DNA of 64,000 nucleotides. It comes from Macrostomum hystrix. Lineage: Eukaryota > Platyhelminthes > Macrostomidae. Under the pieces are notes generated by a model. The model was given only the letters and a program-made list of their open reading frames with translations, searched no databases and was not told the DNA's origin. The position numbers and the translations under genes are program-made. The stretch lies in NCBI GenBank assembly GCA_950097015.1, contig CATNEN010000014.1, positions 1,674,001 to 1,738,000 of the forward strand. The letters are read 5' to 3'. Below are positions 21,800-32,000 of the stretch, piece after piece; the first letter of the stretch is position 1; each line of letters opens with the position of its first letter.

Positions 21800-22707
21800 G
21801 GCATTTATCTCTATTGACTAGCTGAATTCTTCGGAGGACTCAGACTGGCATAGGCATGGCATATTTGGAGTCCTACGACTTACTAAGAATACATTACATT
21901 AAGCGTACATTATCTTCCACAGAGATTCAGAAAAGAAAGTCTATATTTTTCTCATTTGGTAACACATTAGTTCCACCTGCTGGCGGTACCGACGGCGTCG
22001 GGGTGGCGAGCATGATTGGTTGACAGACTAAGGGAGCATGCCTTGTAGCTGAGTGTTGCCCAATTTCGAGGCTTGATGAGCGAAAGTAGAGAAATTCGCC
22101 TGTTAAAGGTCCAGCAGCTCCGTCTGGGTAAAGAGCGGTGACCACCGAAGTCGGAGATGATGCAGGCACATTCGGGTGACGTGCTGATAAATTTTTAAGG
22201 CCTGTCAAGGCCGCACTGAGGCGCAGTGCTAATTCGTTTGTAGTCCTACTGTTAATTAGGCCCACATTGCCTACCTTGCCTAGGAACTTTAATCAGTCAC
22301 AAGCACAGATTTTTGAAACTCGTACATGTTGATGACAATTACGATTGAAAATTGCGTGAGAAGCCGGTTCTCTCGGCGGCTGCAGCCTGTGTTAATGTTG
22401 CATATGCAATTACTAATGTACAGCTGCTACGCTTGAGATTTTAATTACACTTGAAAGCTCTCGTTACTAAGCTCTCGTGAGCATAGTAAACAGCGTTCTT
22501 TCACAATTAGAACAAATACGAAAATTAATCATGATCATGAGTACATTACTTTCGTCTTGATTTACAAGTACGCAGCTTACGAATGTTAATAAATGATAAA
22601 TTTAGAGTATTGACAGTAGCATATTCAGTGCGTAAAGTTAAAAAATAATCTAAACGGTAAATAAGACTCTTCTGAAATCTTGCATCAGGATTCGAATCTC
22701 CGATCGC
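21800..22707. other. Convergent intergenic region METTL2 / OGFOD2
   Basis: About 900 bp of AT-rich, non-repetitive sequence between two genes that end toward each other. It should hold both 3' UTRs. No coding region or RNA gene was recognised. It is one of the few intergenic stretches here without a tandem array. Confidence 0.4.
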
Positions 22708-25700
22708 TTAGGTCATGCCGTCGCCGTATCGCCTACTGGGCCTCGGCCGCTGCGGCTTCCGCCAGCAGCGCGGGCAGAGCTGGCTTCTGGCCCGGCTGGC
22801 GCGCAGCCACAGGATGAGGTTCTGCCTGCAGCCGGACTGCAGCGGCCGCACGCCGTGCATCCTGCGGCCCGGGTGCAGCAGCCCCCAGCCCAGCCGCTGC
22901 TCCGCCGAGGGCAGCCCAGCCAGCCGTTCCTGAGAGGCCATCGGACAGCCACCGGGCCGCGGCTCGACCAGGTCGCCAAAGTACAACTCGTTGCCATGGT
23001 AACCAGAAGAGTCGGTCAAGCAGACATTCAGCGTGGCCTCGGAGTTGTCGTAGTGATAGCCGAGGCTCGTGTCTCCTCCGGGCGTGTAGAGCACCGTGAA
23101 GGCCCGGTGAGAGTCAAGCTCAGCTCCGCCAGCCGCTTCCGGGAGCAGAAAGTCCACCAGAGGCTGCAGCCAATCAGAGCGCAGCTGATCGAGCCAGGCC
23201 CGGACCGGAGCCAGCTCGTCCAATAGGAGACCGCCGCGGTTCATTGTGTTGGGCCGGCCAGTGCTGACTGGGGATTTCCGGGAAAAGTTGGCCAACTCGG
23301 AGAGTAGGGCGGTGCAGAAGGACTCAGTGAACACGGGCAGGGAGAACACGTCCTGGCGGTGGGGATGTGGTTAGCTGTTTCAGTTAGCACCGACCAGTTG
23401 TTGAGTAGGGACTGGATGGTTGAGTAGGGACTGGCTGATGGTTGAGTAGGGACTGGTTGGTGGTTGAGTAGGGACTGGCTGATGGTTGAGTAGGGACTGG
23501 CTGATGGTTGAGTAGGGACTGGCTGGTGGTTGAGTAGGGACTGGCTGGTGGTTGAGTAGGGACTGGTTGGTTATATTTGAGCAGTCTCGCACCTGCATCA
23601 CGGGTGTCAGCCCAAACTTGCGCAGCTGGTCAAAGGACGCGGAAGTGGACAGCTCCTGCCGCTGGGCCTGCCGCAGTGCTTCAACGATGCTGACGAACCT
23701 GGCATCCAGCATCTGAGGCTGAAAGAGAGTGCAATTCAGCAAAATGACCACTTAAATAGTGCTGCATAGGGTAGGCCACATTCTGCTCGCATTTATTAAC
23801 ATTCGTAAACAACTCAGCACTTGTCATTCAGTTTCCATCTGTGCTTGAGTCAGTCCTGAACTCTGAGGGCCTGCTAACAAGCACTACCGCATCCGTCTCA
23901 AGACATTTATAAGTGAGAAAAACTATTAGAGACATCAGAAGGCTGGATTAGAGACATCAGAAGGCTGGATTAGAGACATCAGAAGGCTGAATTAGAGACA
24001 TCAGAAGGCTGGATTAGAGACATCAGAAGGCTGGATTAAGGACATCAGAAGGCTGGATTAAGGACATCAGAAGGCTGGATTAGAGACATCAGAAGGCTGG
24101 ATTAGAGACATCAGAAGGCTGGATTAAGGACATCAGAAGGCTGGATTAGAGACATCAGAAGGCTGGATTAAAGACATCAGAAGGCTGGATTAAGGACATC
24201 AGAAGGCTGGATTAAAGACATCAGAAGGCTGGATTAAGGACATCAGAAGGCTGGATTAAAGACATCAGAAGGCTGGATTAAAGACATCAGAAGGCTGGAT
24301 TAAAGACATCAGAAGGCTGGATTAAAGACATCAGAAGGCTGGATTAGAGCCATCAGAAGGCTGGATTAGAGACATCAGAAGGCTGGATTAAAGACATCAG
24401 AAGGCTGGATTAAAGACATCAGAAGGCTGGATTAAGGACATCAGAAGGCTGGATTAAGGACATCAGAAGGTGGGATTAGAGACATCAGAAGGCTGGATTA
24501 AAGACATCAGAAGGCTGGATTAAAGACATCAGAAGGCTGGATTAAAGACATCTGAAGGCTGGATTAAGGACATCAGAAGGTGGGATTAAAGACATCAGAA
24601 GGCTGGATTAGAGACATCAGAAGGCTGGATTAAAGACATCAGAAGGCTGGATTAGAGACATCAGAAGGCTGGATTAGAGACATCAGAAGGCTGGATTAGA
24701 GACATCAGAAGGCTGGATTAAAGACATCAGAAGGCTGGATTAAAGACATCAGAAGGCTGGATTAAAGACATCAGAAGGCTGGATTAAAGACATCAGAAGG
24801 CTGGATTAAAGACATCAGAAGGCTGGATTAAAGACATCAGAAGGCTGGATTAAAGACATCAGAAGGCTGGATTAAAGACATCAGAAGGCTGGATTAGAGA
24901 CATCAGAAGGCTGGATTAGAGACATCAGAAGGCTGGATTAGAGACATCAGAAGGCTGGATTAAAGACATCAGAAGGCTGGATTAGAGACATCAGAAGGCT
25001 GGATTAGAGACATCAGAAGGCTGGATTAAAGACATCAGAAGGCTGGATTAAGGACATCAGAAGGTGGGATTAGAGTATTCAGGGAGCGGATTAGAGTATT
25101 TAGGGAGCGGATTCGAGTATTCACGGAGCGGATTAGAGTATTCAGGGAGCGGATTAGAGTATTCAGGGAGCGGATTAGAGAGACCAGAAGAGACAACGGT
25201 ATAGGATTAGAAAGCTCACCTCAGAAACCGCACCAAGCCGGAAGATGTCAGGGCTCAGGAAGGTGTACTGTTGGGAGATGGCGGCCTCCCTGGCGCTGCT
25301 GGCCTCGTCCTCAGACTCCCGCCTTCGCCGCTCGGTCAGAAGTTCGTCAACGCAGCGGCTGATCGTTCCCGCCGTGCGCATGCGGCTGAGCTGGCGCTGC
25401 AGGGCCGTGGGATCGTCGTCTGGGCCCCAATGCCGCTGGTGCAAGGCCTTGAGCAAAATTAGGATTTCAAAAGGATGGACTCCTGTAAGACTTCTGAAGG
25501 AAATTCTGTAGAATTAAAGAAGGATTTTTATTGGTTTAGGAAAGGATTTCGGTAGGATTTCAGTATGATTTCATTAGGATTACTATAGGGTTTCAGTAGG
25601 ATTACTATATGATTACAGTACGAATACTGTAGGATTTCAGAAGGATTACAGTACGAATACTGTAGGATTTCAGAAGGATTACAGTACGAATACTATATGA

Positions 25701-26244
25701 TTTCAGAAGGATTACAGCACGAATACTATAAAATTTCAGAAGGATTACAGTACGAATACTATAAAATTTCAGAAGGATTACAGTACGAATACTATAAAAT
25801 TTCAGAAGGATTACAGTACGAATACCATAAAATTTCAGAAGGATTACAGTACGAATACCATAAAATTTCAGAAGGATTACAGTACGAATACCATAAAATT
25901 TCAGAAGGATTACAGTACGATTACTATAGGGTTAATTTTCAGTAGGATTACTATAGTAATGCTGAAATAGGATTTCTGTACGATTACCTAAATATTTCAG
26001 TAGGATTTCAGGATTTCGAAGAAGCTTCTGCCTTCCAATACAGACTTTACAGAACCTATGCAGTAAAGTTCAACTCAACCTGAATGACCTGCTCCTCAAC
26101 GTCCGGATTGCTGATCTGCTGACCCTCAGCCGCGGGGGGGAGTTTCAGGTGAAGTTCGAGCTCAGCTACGAAATAATTGTCAGTCAGGAAGCAGCTGCAG
26201 AATTTGAATTGGCGCGCAGACTGCCCCGACATGCTGAGCGCCAT
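22708..26244 (-). CDS. OGFOD2: OGFOD2, 2-oxoglutarate/Fe(II) oxygenase-domain protein, four exons
   Basis: Member of the prolyl-hydroxylase-like 2OG-Fe(II) oxygenases; the OGFOD2 substrate is not established. Exons (minus): 26080-26244, 25220-25447, 23593-23718, 22708-23352, all phase 0 with GT-AG junctions, total 387 residues. Exon 1 has FKFCSCFLTDNYFVAELELH, the family's Cys-rich N-terminus. Exon 4 has SLPVFTESFCTALLSEL, GRPNTMNRGGLLLDEL and LDSHRAFTVLYTPGGD. The iron ligands are visible as GYHYDN (His and Asp), followed by TLNVCL, and a distal His in RRMHGVRPL. RQNLILWLR provides the 2OG-binding Arg, and LCPRCWR follows near the C-terminus. All three introns carry arrays. The exon 1 donor could also be the GTCATT 12 nt earlier, still in frame. 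Confidence 0.93.
23395..23572. repeat. 22-bp minisatellite (OGFOD2 intron 3)
   Basis: About eight copies of a 22-bp unit, GTTGAGTAGGGACTGGCT plus GATG or GGTG. It begins about 20 bp from the donor of exon 3, so it occupies nearly the whole 240-bp intron. Confidence 0.95.
23925..25065. repeat. 22-bp minisatellite (OGFOD2 intron 2)
   Basis: About 52 copies of a 22-bp unit with core ACATCAGAAGGCTGGATTA and a three-base variable end (AAG, GAG, AGG). The variable triplet carries the internal history: runs of the same type alternate. Confidence 0.97.
25066..25185. repeat. 21-bp minisatellite next to the 22-bp array (OGFOD2 intron 2)
   Basis: Five to six copies of ATTCAGGGAGCGGATTAGAG plus T, directly following the 22-bp array. 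Both share GGATTAGAG, so one probably arose from the edge of the other. Confidence 0.9.
25540..25950. repeat. 33-bp minisatellite (OGFOD2 intron 1)
   Basis: About ten copies of a 33-bp unit containing TTTCAGAAGGATTACAGTAC and GAATACTATAAAA, with decayed shorter copies on both edges (25540-25690, 25930-26010). Confidence 0.93.
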
Positions 26245-26354
26245 GACACTGGCAAAGGCTGAAATGGCAAATCAGCTGGTGTGTTGGATCTCTTTTTGTG
26301 GTGCACTTTTGTTCTGTACTTTTAGTGTGTTGATAATCTACTTTTTGTATGTTG

Positions 26355-26858
26355 CTAATGCAGACTGGCAGTCTGCATCTAATCTACTGGCAGTCTGCAT
26401 CTAATCTACTGGCAGTCTGCATCTAATCTACTGGCAGTCTGCATCTAATCTACTGGCAGTCTGCATCTAATCTACTGGCAGTCTGCATCTAATCTACTGG
26501 CAGTCTGCATCTAATCTACTTGCAGTCTGCATCTAATCTACTGGCAGTCTGCATCTAATCTACTGGCAGTCTGCATCTAATCTACTGGCAGTCTGCATCT
26601 AATTTACTGGCAGTCTGCATCTAATCTACTGGCAGTCTGCATCTAATCTACTGGCAGTCTGCATCTAATCTACTGGCAGTCTGCATCTAATCTACTGGCA
26701 GTCTGCATCTAATTTACTGGCAGTCTGCATCTAATCTACTGGCAGTCTGCATCTAATCTACTGGCAGTCTGCATCTAATCTACTGGCAGTCTGCATCTAA
26801 TCTACTGGCAGTCTGCATCTAATCTACTGGCAGTCTGCATCTAATTTACTTGCACATG
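26355..26858. repeat. 22-bp minisatellite upstream of OGFOD2
   Basis: About 22 copies of CTACTGGCAGTCTGCATC plus TAAT, nearly identical (only a TAATTTA variant and one TTGCAG). It starts about 110 bp 5' of the OGFOD2 start codon, hence in its promoter or 5' UTR region. Confidence 0.97.
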
Positions 26859-27072
26859 GAAAGTGGAAAACACATCCCTAAGCGAATTTACAGAATCACG
26901 CGCTTGTTTAAAAATTTAGAAAATGAAAAAAAACAATCGAAAAAGCCTTCACAGCACGGCTAAAAATAATAAACTGACCGGAATTAAGGAAAAATATAAA
27001 GTAAGCACTTGTACACTTGAAAACATTATAGATTTTTGCGAAGTAAAATTTGCTAAAACTTTAATTCTCTAT

Positions 27073-28257
27073 TCAATCTCCAACTTTTAACAGTTTACTG
27101 TGAAACTGTTCAACCCCGGAAAAGTAAGGGAAGGGGTTTGTAAGCTGTTGAAAGTCAGGTGGCTGGAGTGAGGTGGCTGTCGGGAAGGATTTGGAACGTG
27201 TCGGGAGTGAGGTGGCTGTCGGGAAGGGTTTGGAACGTGTCGGGAGTGAGGTGGCTGTCGGGAAGGGTTTGGAAGGTGTCGGGAGTGAGGTGGCTGTCGG
27301 GAAGGGTTTGGAAGGTGTCGGGAGTGAGGTAGCTGTCGGGAAGGGTTTGGAAGGTGTCAGGAAGCTGAACTGCAGCCAGCTGACTGAGTAGGGCAGATTC
27401 AGCATCAGGTACTGCAGCGACAGCATCACCATGGTTGCCTTCACTTCGGCTTCGACGTACGGGCCCTTGACTGCGGGTGCGGCTTGGGCGTGACACGGCT
27501 GCTGCTGCTGCTGCTGGCGCCGCAGGCGATTAATCCGGTAGCGGATGACGGCTAGCAGGTTGCCGCTCAGAATGAGCAGGGTGGGCACCGTGTAGTTTAC
27601 GAAGATCATCTGGTAGGAGGCCTGGATGAAGCTCGCAGACTCTGAGGTGCTTGGGTAGCAGCCGGCCAAGCTTCTGTTAACAAAGCGCGGCCGGATGTCG
27701 AACGCAACGAAGGTCTACGTACGGCCAGGGTCAGGGTGGCGGCGGCGGCCAGGGTCACGCAGGCCAGTATGCCAAGTCGTCGGCAGGCGGTGAAGATGCT
27801 CAGGAGGCGCATGGGGAACAGCAGGCAGGCGGCTCGCTCAAAGGACAGCACCGCCTCGGAGAAGCGCTGACGCTGATAAACATCTGCTGCAGGTAGCGCA
27901 GGGCCTTGCAGCCGGCCAGGCTGACGGTGAAAAGGTCGAAGCCCGGCTCGCCCATCTGCTGCAGCGACTCGCCAGCCCAGAACAGAATGCACAGGAAGCA
28001 GACGCAGAAGAGGTCGCTGACGGACAGCACGATGAAGTACAGGCAGGAGGGCGGGAACTTGGCCCGGTAGACAGTGAACCGCGACTTGTTGGCGGCGCTG
28101 ATAACACCGCTAGACAGGATTATGTAATAGAAGAGTACGTGCAAAAATTCCACACGCCAGGCAGGCTGGGACCTCCGGCAGTATCGCTGCCGCCCTCACT
28201 GCCGTGGACCGAAGCTGCCGTTGTGGGGACAGCAACTTCCATGGCTTTGTCGGCCAT
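27073..28257 (-). pseudogene. Rhodopsin-like GPCR with three frame breaks and a repeat tail
   Basis: Class A receptor-like sequence, orphan. An ATG at 28257 begins MADKAMEVAVPTT. The frame then shifts near 28135 into YYIILSSGVISAANKSRF and YFIVLSVSDLFCVCFL (TM2), then CKALRYLQQMFISVSA (TM3 with the conserved Cys). It shifts again near 27875 into FSEAVLSFERAACLLFPMRL (ER- in place of DRY), GILACVTLAAAATLTLAV (TM4). A third shift near 27715 leads to LAGCYPSTSES (ECL2 Cys), FVNYTVPTLLILSGNLLAVI (TM5) and EAEVKATMVMLSLQYLMLNL (TM6). TM7 is absent: the frame runs into an in-frame 39-bp repeat and stops at 27073. All three shifts have the same direction (one base too few). No small intron of suitable phase explains them, so it is a decaying gene or carries assembly indels. 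Confidence 0.7.
27165..27362. repeat. 39-bp minisatellite in the GPCR C-terminal frame
   Basis: About five copies of a 39-bp unit containing GAGGTGGCTGTCGGGAAGGG and TTTGGAAGGTGTCGGGAGT. On the minus strand each unit adds 13 residues (PSKPFPTATSLPT) in frame after TM6. The minus-strand array contains no GT dinucleotide, so it cannot contain a splice donor leading to a TM7 exon. Confidence 0.92.
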
Positions 28258-28424
28258 GGCGTTTTTCTCTGAATCTGAGGCTTGATCTGGGGATTTCTGC
28301 TGCACTGCCGTGCCCGCAGTGCAGTTGATTGGGAAAACACAGGTAACTGCTATGGGGGGGACAAGTCACCTAGCGGGGGTTTCAGGGCCGTGAAAGCAAT
28401 TAAGGCTTCATCGGAAGCCCGCGG

Positions 28425-28700
28425 CAGCGGGGTGAGTGGCCGAGCGGTCTAACGCGTTTGCCTCTCGCGCCAATGTCCTTGATTCCGCGGCGAGGCCACA
28501 TTTGTGCAATTTACGCCCTTGAGGGCCAACCTCCAAGGCACAGTGAGAGTGCACACTGCCTGACGATGAGAAAGTCAGAGCATATGTACACAGCTGTGTG
28601 AATTTGTGTCTGCGTACAGTATCTGTGTGCGTGTGTGCTCAGGAGTCAGCGTAATGGGCAGAATCACCTCCACGCTGGCAACGGGTCTAGTGTCACCGAG
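28425..28700 (+). mobile_element. tRNA-Leu-like SINE
   Basis: The head GTGAGTGGCCGAGCGGTCTA continuing ACGCG matches the 5' half of a class II tRNA (Leu/Ser type) with its A box. The B-box region (CTTGATTCCGCGG) is degenerate, so it is not a functional tRNA. The tail contains CCTGACGATGAG and GTGTGCTCAGGAGTCAGCG. A similar tail fragment lies at 58088-58165, supporting a dispersed family. The 3' end is approximate. Confidence 0.6.
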
Positions 28701-29075
28701 TGCCATTGCCCGCAGCCCTCACGAATCTACAATTAGCCCCGCGGCAGTCCTTAAAAAACCCCACAAAGCAAAAAAATGTAATTGAGCTCCTAGATGAAAA
28801 GCCAGTTTAATTAGCAGAGCAGATAGGTAACCTGTGGCGATTGCCATGAACAGAAGTACAAGCGATTCATACAGCTAAACATCAATATAGTTAATCAAAG
28901 ATCCTCAAAACGAGTCGAAAGGGATTAAAAATCGCATTTTAGACATAAGCAACTCACGAAGTATGATTTAGACCACCAAAATCAGATCAGTTTGGGTAAT
29001 AAAACAAATACAACCTACGCAAAATTGTACTTATGTGAGTGCTACACGACTCGGGTGTACTGCTCAACTCGCTGC
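28701..29075. other. Intergenic, probable 3' flank of the MIEAP-like gene
   Basis: AT-rich sequence between the SINE and the stop codon at 29076. No gene, repeat or clear polyadenylation signal was recognised on the minus strand. Confidence 0.35.
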
Positions 29076-32000
29076 CTAGTCGGCGATGGGGCCCAGGAGG
29101 GGCGCGGTCTGCACCAGCGCCTTGCAGATGACGGTGCGGCCCTGGCGCAGCACGGGCCAAAGGCAGCACGCCACCGGCCTGCCGACGCCCAGGCCGAGTT
29201 CGCAGCGGTGCAGCTCCTGGCGAAACGGCGCGCCCTCCTCCGCCGGCGCCAGGCTGATGCGGCCCAGGTTGGAGCACACGGCCCGCCAGCACCAGGCCGA
29301 GCAGGAGTTCAGGAAAGCCGCGGCGCTGGCCGGCAGCGGCTGGCGGAAGGCCGGGTGCTGCGCCGGGTCCACCAGGCTGTCCCACGGCAGCTGGCAGAGG
29401 CCGCTGGCCTGGCTGAGCAGCCGCCCGGCCGAGGCGCGGATCGCCTTGCCCTCCTCCGTTGGCAGCTTCAGGCGGGCCCGCAAAACCTTTTAAATAGTGG
29501 GAGATCGCGAAAGGCTGTAAGCCTACTGACAGTAGACTGTAGCGCATTTTTAATCCTAAATAAATCCACAGAAACTTTACTAAAATCGCCAAGAAACATT
29601 CTGGCGTTTCCAACGGATCCAAGATGAATCCCCAGTAGCTCCCTTTGAATCCCAAACTAATCCCCAGTAGCTCCCTTTGAATCCCAAACTAATCCCCAGC
29701 TACTCACTTTGAATCCCAAACTAATCCCCAGCTACTCACTTTGAATCCCAAACTAATCCCCAGCTACTCATTTTGAATCCCAAACTAATCCCCAGCTACT
29801 CATTTTGAATCCCAAACTAATCCCCAGCTACTCACTTTGAATCCCAAACTAATCCCCAGCTACTCACTTTGAATCCCAAACTAATCCCCAGCTACTCACT
29901 TTGAATCCCAAACTAATCCCCAGTAGCTCCCTTTGAATCCCAAACTAATCCCCAGTAGCTCCCTTTGAATCCCAAACTAATCCCCAGCTACTCACTTTGA
30001 ATCCCAAACTAATCCCCAGCTACTCACTTTGAATCCCAAACTAATCCCCAGCTACTCATTTTGAATCCCAAACTAATCCCCAGCTACTCATTTTGAATCC
30101 CAAACTAATCCCCAGCTACTCACTTTGAATCCCAAACTAATCCCCAGCTACTCATTTTGAATCCCAAACTAATCCCCAGCTACTCATTTTGAATCCCAAA
30201 CTAATCCCCAGCTACTCATTTTGAATCCCAAACTAATCCCCAGCTACTCACTTTGAATCCCAAACTAATCCCCAGCTGCTCACTTTGAATCCCAAACTAA
30301 TCCCCACCTACTCATTTTGAATCCCAAACCAATCCCCAGCTGCTCACTTTGAATCCCAAACTAATCCCCAGCTACTCACTTTGAATCCCAAACTAATCCC
30401 CAGCTACTCACTTTGAATCCCAAACTAATCCCCAGCTACTCACTTTGAATCCCAAACTAATCCCCAGCTACTCACTTTGAATCCCAAACTAATCCCCAGC
30501 TACTCACTTTGAATCCCAAACTAATCCCCAGCTACTCACTTTGAATCCCAAACTAATCCCCAGCTACTCACTTTGAATCCCAAACTAATCCCCAGCTACT
30601 CACTTTGAATCCCAAACTAATCCCCCAGCTACTCACTTTGAATCCCAAACTAATCCCCAGCTACTCACTTTGAATCCCAAACTAATCCCCAGTAGCTCCC
30701 TTTGAATCCCAAACTAATCCCCAGCTACTCACTTTGAATCCCAAACTAATCCCCAGCTACTCACTTTGAATCCCAAACTAATCCCCAGCTACTCACTTTG
30801 AATCCTAAACTAATCCCCAGCTACTCACTTTGAATCCCAAACTAATCCCCAGCTACTCACTTTGAATCCCAAACTAATCCCCAGCTACTCACTTTGAATC
30901 CTAAACTAATCCCCAGCTACTCACTTTGAATCCCAAACTAATCCCCAGCTACTCACTTTGAATCCCAAACTAATCCCCAGCTACTCATTTTGAATCCCAA
31001 ACTAATCCCCAGCTACTCATTTTGAATCCCAAACTAATCCCCAGCTACTCATTTTGAATCCCAAACTAATCCCCAGCTACTCACTTTGAATCCCAAACTA
31101 ATCCCCAGCTGCTCACTTTGAATCCCAAACTAATCCCCACCTACTCATTTTGAATCCCAAACCAATCCCCAGCTGCTCACTTTGAATCCCAAACTAATCC
31201 CCAGCTACTCACTTTGAATCCCAAACTAATCCCCAGCTACTCACTTTGAATCCCAAACTAATCCCCAGCTACTCACTTTGAATCCCAAACTAATCCCCAG
31301 CTACTCACTTTGAATCCCAAACTAATCCCCAGCTACTCACTTTGAATCCCAAACTAATCCCCAGCTACTCACTTTGAATCCCAAACTAATCCCCAGCTAC
31401 TCACTTTGAATCCCAAACTAATCCCCAGCTACTCACTTTGAATCCCAAACTAATCCCCCAGCTACTCACTTTGAATCCCAAACTAATCCCCAGCTACTCA
31501 CTTTGAATCCCAAACTAATCCCCAGTAGCTCCCTTTGAATCCCAAACTAATCCCCAGCTACTCACTTTGAATCCCAAACTAATCCCCAGCTACTCACTTT
31601 GAATCCCAAACTAATCCCCAGCTACTCACTTTGAATCCTAAACTAATCCCCAGCTACTCACTTTGAATCCCAAACTAATCCCCAGCTACTCACTTTGAAT
31701 CCCAAACTAATCCCCAGCTACTCACTTTGAATCCTAAACTAATCCCCAGCTACTCACTTTGAATCCCAAACTAATCCCCAGCTACTCACTTTGAATCCCA
31801 AACTAATCCCCAGCTACTCACTTTGAATCCCAAACTAATCCCCAGCTACTCACTTTGAATCCCAAACTAATCCCCAGCTACTCATTTTGAATCCCAAACT
31901 AATCCCCAGCTACTCATTTTGAATCCCAAACTAATCCCCAGCTACTCACTTTGAATCCCAAACTAATCCCTAGCTACTCACTTTGATTCCCAAACTAATC

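Noticed and set aside
1356-25065. Possible CRISPR arrays (regular repeats)
   Set aside because: The arrays are head-to-tail units without unique spacers, in a eukaryotic genome. They are minisatellites.
27655-27720. A 49-nt intron (GTACGT...TTAACAG) explaining the third GPCR frame shift
   Set aside because: Splice words are good but the resulting phase is wrong: the joined reading enters a frame without receptor similarity.
28425-28510. Functional tRNA-Leu gene
   Set aside because: The 5' half fits, but the anticodon arm and T-arm do not pair and the B box is degenerate; the tail continues as a SINE.
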